NCBI GenBank assembly: GCA_043769645.1
Contig: JAYVJC010000021.1
Coordinates: forward strand, 1-49,173
Direction: 5' to 3'
Source of the DNA: JAYUDN01 sp043769645
GTDB lineage: Bacteria > Patescibacteriota > Gracilibacteria > BD1-5 > UBA2023
Length of the DNA: 49,173 bases
Below are positions 22,229 to 33,597 of the stretch, in pieces. A program made the position numbers and the translations under genes. The notes beneath the pieces are model-generated. The model was not told the DNA's origin and did not search any database. It saw only the letters and a list, made by a program, of their open reading frames with translations. Every line of letters begins with the position of its first letter. Position 1 is the stretch's first letter.

Positions 22229-22813
22229 GTGAACACCCCACCCAACCATTTTTCTTGAAAGAATCCTTCATATCGCGGACCATCTAGATTTGGTAGAGGT
22301 ATACCCCTATCTCGTCTTGTCGTGCGAAATGAATCTGAGGTTCTACGTTCTCTCGAACTCGAGATCGAAGAGGTACTTTTAGGTTTTTCATTTGAAGACC
22401 TCACGAAGCGAAGATGATTCTGTCTTCGAGAAGTATCTTTTCATATTCGAGCATTATTTTCAAATAGATCCCGTTGATTTCAGACACTCTATAAAGAACT
22501 CGGATATATCTGTGGGAGTAGGAACTTCGGTGCCTATATCCAAAATATAAAAGCTCACTTACACAATTATTCAAAGTCATACTTTCGAAAAGTTCTTATA
22601 GAAGAGGAAATGCTGAGACACTCCCTCATGGTTGCCTCAGTCCTCTGAGGACAAGAAGTGACCGCATATGATATAGCAATCTATGAAAAGGAAAATCCAA
22701 GAAGAAGAACTCCTTCCCATCGTGGACTTGAAGAGTATAATCGTAGGCTCGAACGGTATCTTCTTGCAATGGAAAGACACCGATCTCTCGAAGAGGATAA
22801 TGATGATAACTAA
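22229..22813 (+). CDS. Hypothetical basic protein, 194 aa
   Basis: An unrecognised, Arg- and Glu-rich soluble protein. The frame has no ATG near its start; GTG at 22229 (NTPPNHFSGKN...) is the likely start, 30 bp from the palindromic promoter. The middle reads FQTLYKELGYICGSRNFG and FRKVLIEEEMLRHSL, and the C-terminus is a strongly charged helix (EEYNRRLERYLLAMERHRSL). TGA Gly codons are in frame. It overlaps the convergent nucleotidyltransferase by 4 bp. A nucleic-acid-binding role is possible from charge only. Confidence 0.6.
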
Positions 22814-23211
22814 AGTGTTTGGCGAATTTTACTGCTCTTATAGGTTTCAACTTCGAATCCTCATGTACGCACTATTTTCATAGTCGGAAAATCTTTTCTA
22901 ATAACCTCTTCTGGAACATACTGATCGTATCAGAAGACAAGGATATCCGGCGCATACTCTCTCAGAGGCGCGAATATATCGTCTTCGCTTCAGAGTATAA
23001 CGCTAGCATATGGAAATGCTTTTACTACATTTTCTACCCGCTCTCGTTCAGGATGGATCGGCGTTCTTCCTTTCATCTTATATACTCTTGCATCTCGAGC
23101 TATCACGATACGAAGTTCATTTCCCTGCTTTGAAGCCTCACTGAGATAGAAGAGATGTCCCTTATGAAGAAGATCAAAGGTACCGAATGCCATAACTCGA
23201 GCTCGTTGCAT
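22810..23211 (-). CDS. Cytidylyltransferase-family protein, archaeal FAD-synthase (RibL)-like
   Basis: A 133-aa HxGH-type nucleotidyltransferase. FGTFDLLHKGHLFYLSEA carries the HxGH catalytic motif. IVIARDARVYKMKGRTPIHP matches the archaeal RibL/FAD synthetase pattern (VARDxxVKKxKGRxPIxP), and PDILVFGYDQ and YKSSKIRQTL (the SSKI motif) complete the fold. Reaction: transfer of a nucleotidyl group to a phosphorylated alcohol, most likely AMP to FMN; glycerol-3-phosphate cytidylyltransferase is the alternative. Three TGA codons. Stop TAG at 22810. Confidence 0.85.
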
Positions 23212-23341
23212 GGTATAAAAAATGAGAATTCGATAGTATCGTATTTATGAGATTTAGCAAAATAAAGTGAAGTAAAATCTACAAGTGAAGTTGTCTTAAT
23301 GGTATTTATATATACACTTGAGAGTATAATTTATCTTATAT

Positions 23342-24784
23342 ATGAAATATACTCCTTTCTCTTTGTGGTGGATGTTTCTCTGTTTTATCATAGCCAACTG
23401 TCCAGCCTTTGCGCTCTCAGCTCCTATGATGAATGCAACTTCCCATACTCAGAAAGTACAACCAATTTCTGGTTCCTATCGAGTATTTCTTGAAAATACC
23501 ATGAGTGGACAGGCTCCCATTACGAAATCTTGAGTGGGTGTCAGTAAGCTTTCTCTCCTTTCTCAGTGCCGATCTCTTGCAAAATATAAAAAGTGATTCC
23601 TCGTGCGATGCGTTTGGAGAGATGTGCTTATCTACTCCTCTCAAAAGACAGACATTCCCTTGCCTATAATACTTACGGGTTCTTCTATATCGAATACAGG
23701 ATCGACTGAGCTCGGACTCTATGAACTCTATCTGAATGGGAAAATCATACTTACTACCAAAGAGCTATCAAAAGTACAAGCCCTTGCTAACTGTGAAACG
23801 GTGATCAAAGCAAATAGCCTTTCGGAAACATCTTGTAAGTGGAATGGGGAATCCATGTGAGAATTTATTCCAACTATCGAAATATCGGTGATAAAAATAA
23901 ATCCAGTCACTACTTCCATAAAACCCTATACCTATCTTCTCAAAAATAGTGATAATGAAATAGGAAGATTTTCGCTCTTTCCGAACACTGATAAGGTGAA
24001 ATTTACTGGAATTTCACTTCTAAATCTTGGTTCAACTTCACTTGAGACTATCGTCGAGAATAACTCATGAGCTACTATTATCGATGTTTCTACTCAAAAA
24101 GTAATTTCAACGGGATCTATCATCGGGAATCTCATTACTTTTTCTGGTATGAGTGATCCGCTCAAAAAAGAAACCTTGAAAACCTATATACTGAATCTTC
24201 AGGTAGGAACTCTCGAAAATAATCAAAGTACCTCTACCCTTCAGTTCCAGATAAATCCTATAGATTTGACTCTTCAGATAGGAACTGGTACTATCAATCC
24301 TATCGGAACTACCTTTCAGACTCCTCCATACTCTGTTGGCATACTCCCTCCTACTCTGACTATCGTGAATACCAATGAAAGTACTTTTAAGTTTCATATC
24401 GTAAATCCAGATACCAATGGTGAGATTACACTTTCTGGTATTTCCATGGATGTGAAACTGAACCTTCCTTCTGGAAAAGTTTATACTGCTATAGCCTGCT
24501 TTCGTGATATCGGTAATCAAGAACCTTGCGGTATGTATACGATACCCGTCAATTATCCATTTAGTAGTATATTTCTCCCTACAACTGGACTGTCGACTAA
24601 TACTACCCTCGAGAAAAAAAATGGATTCACGGATTTTGAGATGAACTTCATAAGTCAGAATATTTTTCCTACGAAGTGAACTCTAGAAGTCATAGTGAGA
24701 TCGATAACTTATGTATATAATGGGAAAACCTTTACCCAAAACTACTATGGTAGTACTTGATTTTCAGCAAAATATACAAAATAA
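23342..24784 (+). CDS. Secreted or surface protein, 480 aa
   Basis: An unrecognised exported protein. A signal peptide is clear (PFSLWWMFLCFIIANCPAFA). The rest is Thr/Ser/Asn-rich and beta-rich (LTLQIGTGTINPIGTTF; ESTFKFHIVNPDTNGEITL), resembling Ig-like or cadherin-like modules of surface proteins, with no cell-wall sorting motif and no C-terminal membrane helix. Cys residues are paired along the chain. In-frame TGA Gly codons; TAA stop. It is followed by a CAP-domain gene after 37 bp on the same strand, likely an operon of extracellular proteins. Confidence 0.7.
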
Positions 24785-24821
24785 ACTAGCGATCTGAGAA
24801 TAAATATGGTATACTACTTTT

Positions 24822-25637
24822 ATGAAAAAGTTATCGAGTTTTCTCATCTTTATCGTCTCACTTCATAATATACCCCTCTTTGCAACGAGCCTTATTCCGA
24901 GTCTCGATTTGCAGATGAAGAGACAAGAGCGTATAAATATAGAAAATCGAGCTTTTGAAAAGAAGCAGCTTAACAGTTCGAAGCTCACAGCTTTGAAACG
25001 TTTACGCCAAACAAAAATATACGCTTCTTCTTCGGTCGCTTCTCGTACTTTTGAGCATATTCAAAAACCGACTGCCCCGATTCGCACTGAATTTCCATAC
25101 TCGAATGTGAACCTGTCTTATAGTGTAAATACTGAAATTCCATGAGTCGATATGGATCGTGTCCGCTCAACTTGGAATAGTTGGTATACCGATGTTCGAG
25201 CGAATCTTGGCCTTTCAGGATATACGTATGATAAAAGACTCGATAGAACCGCTTCAGATTGGAATGAAGTATTTGCTGCTGGAAACTGACTGAACCATCA
25301 CCGCCGAAGCCCTACTGATAGTTATTATAACTACTCTAAAATTACAGACTGGTTTCGGGCTCGTGGGGTGGTCGGGAAACTCATCGGAGGCGCTACCACC
25401 ACCGAAAATGTCGGGTATGGATACTATCGATGTAGCAGTTCGGATTGTACCGATACGCTTATTTCATTAATTCGAAGTACCTTTGATTTCTTTATGTCAG
25501 AGAAATGAAAAAGCTATGATGCGCACTACCGGAGTATCGTACAACCTCATTTCACGAAGATAGGTCTTGCGATCTCCGTCATCCCTTCGGAAAATAGGTA
25601 CTATATGACGATTCATTATATTACTGAGTTCGAGTAA
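24822..25637 (+). CDS. Secreted CAP/SCP-domain protein
   Basis: A 271-aa protein with a signal peptide (LSSFLIFIVSLHNIPLFA), a basic, helical linker, and a C-terminal CAP (cysteine-rich secretory/antigen 5/PR-1) domain. Recognisable CAP elements are LDRTASDWNEVFAAGNG, the GLNHHRRS region, TTENVGYGYYRC (family GENxxxG) and DAHYRSIVQPHFTKIGLAIS (family HxxxIxxPxFxxiGvg). CAP proteins bind lipids, glycans or proteins extracellularly; role unknown. TGA Gly codons; ATG at 24822; TAA stop. Confidence 0.85.
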
Positions 25638-25658
25638 ATGTACGTCCGGAAATCTTCC

Positions 25659-25979
25659 CTACTCCCATTCGAGAAGTATGACAGCGACGATACTCAAACA
25701 AATTCCAATCCCCTGCAGAAGGGTAAATTTTTCTTTAAAGTAAAATAAACTCACGACCACGAGTAGTAAGGTATTTGCTGTAACTAGGATTGTCGAAGCC
25801 ACTGCAAGATTTTTTTCCTTGAGAGTAAATCCGAAACAGACCAATCCAATAGCATAAAAAATCATCCCCATCACATACGGAGAGATATGATGCTCGAGTG
25901 CCCATTTTTTGAGAAATATATCTCCCAGTGTCAAAAACCCTCATCCAATAATAAGTAAGATGAGGGCCGTGTGCTTCAT
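25659..25979 (-). CDS. EamA/SMR-like small drug/metabolite transporter
   Basis: A 106-aa, four-helix membrane protein (HTALILLIIGGGFLTLGD; YVMGMIFYAIGLVCFGFTL; AVASTILVTANTLLLVVVSL; TLLQGIGICLSIVAVILLE). The spacing and the A-T-L-N and KEKFTLLQGIGI... elements match half-size DMT-superfamily carriers that act as dimers. One TGA (Gly) near the N-terminus. Substrate is not predictable. Convergent with the CAP gene (21 bp apart). Confidence 0.75.
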
Positions 25980-26038
25980 TGAAAGGGTGAAAAATTGGAG
26001 GGATATATATCCGAACGGGTACTATAGCGAATTCGAAT

Positions 26039-27949
26039 TTAGACGTCGAGATTACTCACATGCTTCGCTCGCGACTGGATAAAGTGCTTCCGAGGTGGCA
26101 CATCTTCTCCCATAAGCATTCGAAAGACGGCATCGGCTTTTTCTGCATCTTCTATGCGTACGCGGTACATCTTTCGTGTGGTTGGATCCATAGTCGTTTC
26201 CCAGAGTTGCTCCGGGTTCATCTCACCGAGACCCTTATAACGCTGGATTCACTCCGAAGTTACTGCTTCTCGATTCATAATTTCTATCTTCTGTTCGTCA
26301 TCGAAGACATACCATGCGTTTTTTCCTTTCGAAAGCTTGTAGAGTGGAGGCTGTGCGATATAGATATGACCGTTGTCGATCAGGGGACGAAAGTATCGAA
26401 AGAAAAAAGTGAGTAAGAGTGTACGGATATGGGCTCCGTCGACGTCCGCATCCGTCATGAGGATGATACGGTGATACCTGAGTCGTGAGTAGTCAAAGGA
26501 CTCTCCGATCGACGTTCCCATCGCGATGATGAGGTTCTTGATTTCCCCGTTGGCAAAAACTTTATCGAGACGAGCTTGCTCGGTATTAAGAATTTTTCCC
26601 TTGAGTGGCAATATAGCTTGGAATTCTCGTGAACGCCCTTGCTTCGCACTTCCACCCGCGGAATCTCCCTCTACGATATAGATTTCACACTTGGATGGAT
26701 CCTTACTCGAACAGTCAGCAAGCTTTCCAGGAAGTCCAGAACCTTCGAGGGCTCCCTTACGGATTATCGTATCTCTCGCATTTCGAGCAGCCGCGCGAGC
26801 TCGTGCCGCGAGAAGACACTTTTCGATGATCGCTCGTGCAGTTCGAGGATGCTCTGCAAGGAAGTCATAGAATCCTTCCCCGAAGGCTCGGTCGGTTACA
26901 CCCTTTACTTCTGGATTTCCGAGTTTCGCTTTTGTTTGTCCTTCGAACTGCGGTTCGCTTACCTTCACCGATACGATCGCAGTGAGAGACTCAGTAACAT
27001 CTTCATTCGTAAGATTTATATCTTTTTCTTTGAGCATTTCCTGCTCGCGCGCATATTTGTTAATCGTGCGAGTCAGTGCCATACGAAATCCGACGATATG
27101 CGTTCCTCATTCGGGAGTGATGACATTATTCACAAATGAAATAATTCGTTCATTGTAATCATCCTTTTTATACTGGAGGGCAATTTCTACCTGCACATTA
27201 TCGAGATTTTTATCCACATAGAACACATCCTCTCCGATCGGTTCGACTGATCTATTCAGGTGGTGGATATACGACTCAATCCCTCCTTCGAAAAAGAATC
27301 GATACTTGCTGTCGGTAAATTCATTGAAGAGCGTAAGGGTGATCCCCTTCGTGAGGTAGGCTTGCTGTCGTATTCGTGTACGGATCGTCTCATAGTCAAA
27401 GATTACCGTCGTAAACATACTGGCATCAGGCCAGAATCGTACGATCGTACCATGTCGCTTCGTTTTCTCACCGGTAGGTTCTACCTGAGCATCAGGAACT
27501 CCTCGCTGATACGACTGAGTATAGACTTTTCCATCCTTGTGAACCCAGACTTGCATCTTATGGGAAAGAGCATTAACGACCGAAGCTCCAACCCCATGAA
27601 GTCCTCCAGATACCTTATATCCACTCTCTTCTCCTCCGAATTTTCCTCCCGCATGCAGTACGGTCATCACAGTTTCCAGTGCAGATTTTCCTGTTTTTGG
27701 ATGAAGATCTACTGGAATACCTCGTCCGTCATCCTCAACCGATACGGATCCATCTGCATGCATCGTAATAGTGATAGACTTCGCATGACCTGCCATCGCT
27801 TCATCGATCGAGTTATCGACGATTTCCCATACGAGGTGGTGAAGTCCGCGTTCATCGGTCGAACCGATATACATTCCAGGACGTTTACGGACGGGTTCGA
27901 GTCCTTCGAGGACCTGGATATTACTACTATCGTAAGAAGTGGAAGACAT
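26039..27949 (-). CDS. gyrB: DNA gyrase subunit B
   Basis: A 636-aa GyrB. GHKL ATPase: EIVDNSIDEAMAG, DDGRGIPVDLHPKTG, GLHGVGASVVNALS. Transducer: conserved EGGTH, where one Gly is UGA. TOPRIM: EIYIVEGDSAGGSAKQGR and LMTDADVDGAHI. C-terminus: GIQRYKGLGEMNPEQLWETT, with another UGA at the first Gly. Only two UGA codons in 636. It makes negative supercoils with GyrA, not seen here. ParE is the alternative, but EGDSAGGSAKQGR with the SKDPSKCEIYIVEGD context and full KGLGEMN favour GyrB. Confidence 0.95.
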
Positions 27950-28202
27950 AAAGAATAATTTAAATATAGAATGGATGAAATGTTTGAGAGAATGAAAAGC
28001 ATGAATTCGCTCTTCTGAAGGCTCTATATATACAACGAACTCGATGTAGTATATAGAAAAAGATATGAAAGTAAAAGCGACTTTTGAAGATTATTGAGGG
28101 ATCTAAAATATAAACTTGAAGCTTACATATTGTGAGAATTGGCACTTTGATAACAAAAAATACGTAATATATGATTACGTATCGTAATGAAATATCATCC
28201 CT

Positions 28203-28655
28203 TTATAAACGCATAGCCTGGATAATCTTATCACTATTTGAGAGTTCTGCGTTCGTATTTTCTTCGATGTAGTTAATGAGGGTATTCTTAAGCTCGGTCG
28301 GATTGACGTCATGCGTGAGTGGAATATCGATGAGTGCCGCGATTCATTTTTTCATACTGAGTCTCAGGAGGATTGCTGCAGTCCCATCATAAAGAATTGC
28401 GAAACTAGAAATCTTCGCGTATTCATAGAAAGAGTTGTGTACCTGAATCCCCTGTTCCGTGACGGTTACCTCCATGACTGGCTCTATATTATTTTCCCGA
28501 AGCATATAGACTCCGGCGAAGAGAAATACCACGATCGACATCATATAGAGTTGCTGTGTTATCCCATAGATGACAAGAGTCAGTACGATAATAAGAGCAA
28601 CCATATACCACTTTATATCTTTTTCCGTTCGAGATGAGAATCGCCAAGTAATCAT
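28203..28655 (-). CDS. Two-helix membrane protein with cytosolic domain, 150 aa
   Basis: Unrecognised. After a basic N-terminus (RFSSRTEKDIKW) come two membrane helices (YMVALIIVLTLVIYGITQ; LYMMSIVVFLFAGVYML), then an approximately 90-residue domain (VMEVTVTEQGIQVHNSFYEY...). It resembles the PH-like domain of small membrane proteins in candidate-phyla genomes. One TGA as Gly. TAA stop. Upstream of gyrB by about 250 bp on the same strand, after which lies gyrB's leader region. Confidence 0.6.
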
Positions 28656-28710
28656 GGGGAGAGAAATTGAAAAATCAGAGGGCTAATTACGAAGGTATAT
28701 TTTTGAAATT

Positions 28711-28881
28711 CTAAAAAAACGGTAGTACCCAGCTCTTTATATCTATTGTATTGAAAATAATATTCTTTCAAGTAATTCTCTCTCCAGGTAAGAAAACTTC
28801 AAGTTCAATGATATCATAGAACGACTTCGCATAAAAAAGGGACTTCTCCTTGCATTTCAATTTGATATTGATATAGTGCAT
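28711..28881 (-). CDS. Doubtful 56-aa ORF
   Basis: ATG at 28881 to TAG at 28711 with one TGA. It would encode a small basic protein (MHYINIKLKCKEKSLFYAK...). It starts only 19 bp from the divergent regulator's start, leaving no room for two promoters, and has no recognised family. It could be a remnant. Confidence 0.25.
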
Positions 28882-28900
28882 ACGTATTGTATTCAGCACT

Positions 28901-29530
28901 TTGGACCTCACCAAACTTTTCGGATCGCGTTCGCGCGTGAAACTTCTCGAAAAACTCATTATAGAAGATACCGTTTCTCGTTCGAGTACGGGTTTTTTTA
29001 TACGTGAACTCTGTCGTGATACCGATGAACAGATCAATGCTGTACGACGGGAACTCATGAATCTCGAAAATCTTGGCATTCTCAAATCCTATGAAGAAAA
29101 TAAGAAAAAATACTACTCGATGAATCGAAACTGTCTCCTCTACAACGAGATCAAAGAAATGTTCCTCAAGTCCTATGATGTCATGGAGCCCGTGAAAGCC
29201 TTCTTCAAGGGTCGAAAGAACCTAGATCTTGTGACGGTTTCTGAAAGTGTACTGGACTTTCGAGTAGAAACTACAAACAACATCGTCGATATATTTATCA
29301 TCGGAGACCTTGATAAGATCGAGTTCAATAATTTTCTCGAAAAGACATTTTTCGGTAAAAAAGTGAAATATGCTATCATGTCCGTCGATGACTTCTCGAA
29401 TCGTCTCGAGTACAATGATAAACTTGTTCTCTCTATCCTTTCTCAGAAAGGAAATATCTTCCTCCGTGATCGCCTCGAGATAGAGGAAACGATCGAGAGC
29501 AAACTCAGAGCTATGAAAATATTTTCCTAG
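28901..29530 (+). CDS. Winged-helix regulator with nucleotidyltransferase-like domain
   Basis: A 209-aa protein. The N-terminal 90 residues form a winged helix (LFGSRSRVKLLEKLIIED; FFIRELCRDTDEQINAVRRELMNLENLGILKSYEENKKKYYSMN). The C-terminal half resembles a degenerate MNT/nucleotidyltransferase-like domain (VDIFIIGDLDKIEFNNFL). This pairing occurs in many candidate-phyla genomes. No ATG is available after the in-frame TAG at 28874; TTG at 28901 is the likely start. No UGA codons. It is closed by a strong terminator at 29549. Confidence 0.75.
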   Translation: MDLTKLFGSRSRVKLLEKLIIEDTVSRSSTGFFIRELCRDTDEQINAVRRELMNLENLGILKSYEENKKKYYSMNRNCLLYNEIKEMFLKSYDVMEPVKAFFKGRKNLDLVTVSESVLDFRVETTNNIVDIFIIGDLDKIEFNNFLEKTFFGKKVKYAIMSVDDFSNRLEYNDKLVLSILSQKGNIFLRDRLEIEETIESKLRAMKIFS

Positions 29531-29548
29531 AGAGTCGATTATACAATA

Positions 29549-29576
29549 AAAAACTCCCGATCACTCGCGAGTTTTT
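29549..29576 (+). terminator. Rho-independent terminator
   Basis: AAAAACTC pairs with GAGTTTTT around a 12-nt loop, 18 bp after the winged-helix gene's TAG. The stem's T side forms the T-run. Confidence 0.75.
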
Positions 29577-29694
29577 CAAATATTTAGAGCCTTCTACAAT
29601 ATTATTATTCCGTCATTGCGTACTAGGAAGCAATACGATTATATAGAAAATTCTAATTCATATTTTTCTTTTTCTGTATTCTGCAGAGTCCTCT

Positions 29695-31167
29695 TTAGTA
29701 ACTATCCCCAGAGAAGGTATCAATGACTTTACTCAACTCTTGGTATTTCACAGGCCGAACGATAGCAAAATTTCCGAACTCTTGTCGGAAGGTGCCAGAG
29801 ATCTTGATCTTCATCTCTTCCACATACATTGAAATATCTTCGAATGCGGCTGAAATATCGTACGTCCATCGTCCGCTCGTTAGCTTCTGTAGCGAAAGAT
29901 CCAGTACTCGCTTGATTCACTGATCGATGTATCCGATGACACTATCTGCCGTGATCGCTAGATGCCCCTTATATTCATCATCAAAAGCCGATATTTTCCA
30001 TACATCACTGCTTCCCGTTATACTCACATGAAGTGGGTTGACTACGCCTCGCTCCTGAAAGTCAAGTGAGAGCTCGGGGTTGGTAGAGAGAGGATTTTTC
30101 TGAATGTGAAGCTTAGTAGTCCCATCCGAACTCAGGGAATTCATAGATAAAACTCAATTTTGATAATAGAGGGGAAATGGAAGGATTTCGTTTTTTGATC
30201 GACTTATCTTTGTGCCTAGAGGAAAGAATTCAAAATCTTGCAATGCAATTATCGCCATAGGATTCCATGAGAGGATATATCCATCGCTTTTGCTCTTTCC
30301 GATAGGCGTAAGTATACTTGCTGTATCGAATATAGAGAGCATTTTCTCAATCATTTTCCGGTTTTTTGCCTGATTTTTCTGTGATTCGAGGATAATCTCA
30401 CTGTAGGTCTGTCCCTCCCCTAGATCTCCGAATGCCATATGGTACGTAATCCCTTTCATAGTTGGCAGGTTCTTGAGTATTCCATCATCGGTAAGCGAAC
30501 GAGGAAGATTCATCGTGTAGTTGTTGAGTGTTATATAGAGATCATTTTCTATAATCTTGAGATTCATATCTATCATAGCTGAACCACTCATTACCTTTCC
30601 ATCGAGATCACTCATCATAGACCCTGATGCTGATATTTTCATATCAAGTTCGAGGCTTTTCCCGCCTTGTGCTACGAGGATATTGTAAGGATCAATAGAT
30701 ATACCAAGGCGTCACTCTTTGTTTTCCACACTCATATTCATCGTACTAAATAATTTTACATCGGTATCAAGCTGTTTTTCTATGCTCGCACGAACGCTAG
30801 AAATCAATGATTTTTGAAAGGAAAGGATATCAGATTCTACTCGAGTTTTCTCATCAGATGGAATACTGAAGGAAAATGCTCCTTTCTTTACATTTTGTAT
30901 AAAAATTTGGGCTTCATTCTGAATATCATTTTTGTATCTGAGGCGATCTGAGGCATCGGTATTTGTAGCCCTTCGAGAAAGAGATTTGAGAGTATTACTA
31001 TATTCTCCAAGTATTGCCTGGACCCATTTTTTTCCAGTTGGATCACTCACCATTTTCATGAGTTGACTTTTTTCACGGTTGATGGTAGTACTGGTTATAT
31101 TTTCTCTCGCAAAAAGAGATCCACAAGAAGTAATAAAAAACAAGAGAGCTATAAGAAATATTCGCAT
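29695..31167 (-). CDS. Putative lipoprotein, 490 aa
   Basis: An exported protein of unknown family. It starts MRIFLIALLFFITSCGS, with lipobox ITSC|G; residue 15 Cys would be lipidated. The mature part has repeated amphipathic beta strands (VMSGSAMIDMNLKIIENDLY; SEIILESQKNQAKNR; YEISLDF-like segments), recalling LppX/LolA-type or adhesion lipoproteins, though I see no firm match. Three pieces are joined by in-frame TGA Gly; TAA stop at 29695. The start at 31167 is chosen over an ATG 32 codons upstream because it begins the signal peptide. Confidence 0.7.
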
Positions 31168-31229
31168 AGAAAAAATGTAAAATAAATACCTACAAAAAAT
31201 TATAGGCAAGTATTTTATTTTGCAAGATA

Positions 31230-31991
31230 TTATCTCTTCGGAAGAGTATAGTATTTTTCCCAAAAGTGTTTGGCTTCCGAAAGACGGCGAAGCACCTCAT
31301 CATCATTACCTGCATGGAGTTCATGAGGCGTGACCTCGAGACTAAAGCTTCCACGGTATCCAAGTTCAGAAAGCTTGATGAGGAGACTCTCGAGGGGCAT
31401 AGATCCTGATCCGAGAAACATACGAGAGTGTTCCTCAGTCTTATCGGTAAGGTAGATATGTTTGATGGTATTTCCGAGAATAGAGAAGGTTTTGAGGAGA
31501 TCCACTCAGCTTTCGGGTTCGACATTATTGATAGAAAGCGTAGTATTCCCTGTGATCTTCTTGATCGTTTCTGGTCGAGCGTCCCCATACTCTGATATGA
31601 TAAAAAGCCAGGTCTTTGGTGGGGCATTGACGATCGAGATAGTAATTTCGGGATGATTTTTGGTCATCAGTTCGAGGTATTCCCCGAACCACTCCTTATC
31701 ACGATCGATGCGATGGGGTGGATGGAAATTGACAAGAGTCACCCCGAGGTCTTCTGCAAGCCTTAGGATGGTATCCACTTGTTTTTTATTCATTTTTCTT
31801 TCGGGTGCACTGATACTCCATACCTTCACCCCGCTATATTCAGAAAGAAGGCGTATATACTTCGCATCGAAGGTATCATAGTTTTCAGGATCTACGACAA
31901 GATCAATCCCATCATAGCTAGACTGCTTGACGAGAGAAAAAATCTTATGAAGTCCGTATCCAGAAAGTGATGAAGTCGATACTAGAAGCAT
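31230..31991 (-). CDS. Sugar phosphate isomerase/AP-endonuclease-2-type TIM barrel
   Basis: A 253-aa xylose-isomerase-like TIM barrel. Features: YDGIDLVVDPENYDTFD, TLVNFHPPH (metal-site His), SINNVEPES (Asn/Glu), IKHIYLTDKTEEHSRMFLGSG (family: hvHlkD...ghvplGeG), and SFSLEVTPHEL (Glu at the last strand). These match the divalent-metal site of hydroxypyruvate isomerase/endonuclease IV-like proteins. Substrate unknown. One TGA Gly. TAA stop. Confidence 0.8.
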
Positions 31992-32651
31992 ATTGCGGAG
32001 AGGAGGAAAATAAACTATACATAATCTATTTATATCACTAGTATACGCTTAAATACAGAAAAAGGCAAAATTTTATCGGTAAAATAAGTATTCTGTTTCC
32101 TACGGATTGGATTCCAAAGTAAAAATAAGTTCAGGAGCAAAGCGATTCATCATATTACATTCCTTACAGTCGTTTCGGTCGGAATGAAAAATCATGTCAT
32201 CCTCGCGTAATGTGGACCCATCTTCATGCTTTCTGGATTCCCGTTTTCACGGGAATGACAAAACCGGTTATCATCCCGAGGTACTCGAGGGATCCCTATA
32301 CTTCTTCACAAGAAAAGGGATTCCTCCGCTAAACTCATTTCAGTTAGTTATTTCGGTCAGAAGGAGAAATCATGAAAGATATTCCTCCGCTTTGGGCAAA
32401 TGATGAATACCCGTCATTACCGTGAAAACGGGAATCTACCATTTTTTACCCCCTTGTCGCCCTTGAAAGGGGGATTCGAATCCTTTCTATTTTCCTTCTC
32501 ACTATCCTTTTCTTTTTGTATTGCTCTCCTATTTCCCTTCAATTTTAACTTTTCATCCTCGCGTATCCGAGGATCTACCCATCTTTCCCTCTTTTCCCCC
32601 CTGAAAGAGGGGTTCGAAGCCCCATCTTATTTCTCCACATTTTCTATTCTT
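31992..32651. repeat. Intergenic repeat field, left part
   Basis: No gene. It holds several short palindromic units: TTTCGGTCGGAATGA near 32173, ATTCCCG-TTTTCA-CGGGAAT at 32237-32256, a 27-bp unit at 32271-32297 that recurs exactly at 33273-33299, and CCCTTGAAAGGGGGATTCGAA near 32460-32480. Open frames here are translations of the repeats (for example the frequent HSRENGN motif). Confidence 0.75.
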
Positions 32652-33068
32652 TTACTGCTTCCTATTTCCTACTCATTCTTTGATACTTCCTATTCGATAC
32701 TCAGCAAAACGTACTCGACGGGCTCGGAGACAATCCTGTATCATCCGTTCGTTTTTGTTGAGTTGGGATTTTCCACTCTTGAGTTCGAGAAATACGATCT
32801 CTCTGAGGTTTCCCTCGGAGAGCCCGTCGAATATCAGATAGTCGACTCCCTTCCCGAGGAAGGTCATATCCTTCGGTGCGTAGGGAAAGTCAGGAAGTGC
32901 GGGTAATACCTTCTCATAGACCTCCCCGAGGAGTACTGATCGAGAAGTATTCACACTCATCCGACGCTCATCACGTAGACTTCCTCTATATCGAATTTTC
33001 GCGATAAGGAGTCAAAATATACAACCGATAAGGATTCCAACGAGTATATAGATGAGAGAGTTTTCCAT
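32652..33068 (-). CDS. Membrane-anchored Holliday-junction-resolvase-like nuclease
   Basis: A 138-aa protein: an N-terminal membrane helix (LIYILVGILIGCIFGLLIAK) then an archaeal Holliday-junction-resolvase-related domain. FLGKGVDYLIFDGLSEG and EIVFLELKSGKSQLNKNERM carry the D...ExK pattern of restriction-like nucleases. It ends with a TGA (Gly) and a short tail before TAA at 32652. Start ATG 33068. Likely DNA repair/processing; partner unknown. It sits alone inside the repeat field. Confidence 0.8.
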
Positions 33069-33597
33069 AGGTAATGCTGTAAAAGAGTATTGATTGTTTT
33101 TTGCCTTGAATCCTCGAATACGCATAGATAGAACTTCTGTATTCCCGTTTTCACGGGAATGACAAACAGAGAAAGTGATTCTCCATTTCATTCCTTTTTG
33201 CTTCATTTCGGTCGGAATGACAAAATGGTGTCATCCCAAGTGCTCGGGAAATGTATCCCTTTGATTCTAGTGTCATCCCGAGGTACTCGAGGGATCCCTT
33301 TCATTCCATAAGAAGATTTTATCATAGAATAGCGATTCTTTCGCTTCGTTCCGCTTTGATACATTTCGGTCGGAATGACAAACTAGTGTCATCCTCGCGT
33401 ATGCAGGTATAAACCTTTTTTCACCCCCTTGTCCCCCTTAGAAGGGGGATTCGAAGTCCTCCCCTCTCCCCTGCTAAACTTTCTACCCTTTTCCTTTTCT
33501 ATGTTTCTCACCTTTTGACACTTCAGTCATTTCTGAATTATTCATTTTGAATTTTTCACTTCTCCTATATTATCCCTTACATATTCATTTGCAACTT
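33069..33597. repeat. Intergenic repeat field, right part
   Basis: No gene. A second block of the same units: ATTCCCG/CGGGAAT hairpin (33141-33160), GGTCGGAATGACAAA at about 33209 and 33366, the exact 27-bp copy at 33273-33299, and the CCCTT-AGAAGGGGGATTCGAA unit around 33427-33453. Units face either way. They look like miniature palindromic intergenic elements. Confidence 0.75.

Noticed and set aside
26639..27958. Plus-strand ORFs opposite gyrB
   Set aside because: Arg/Ser-rich shadows of the conserved gyrB frame.
32400..32906. Long plus-strand ORF with HYRENGN-like text
   Set aside because: It is the translation of palindromic intergenic repeats and the complement of the resolvase-like gene.
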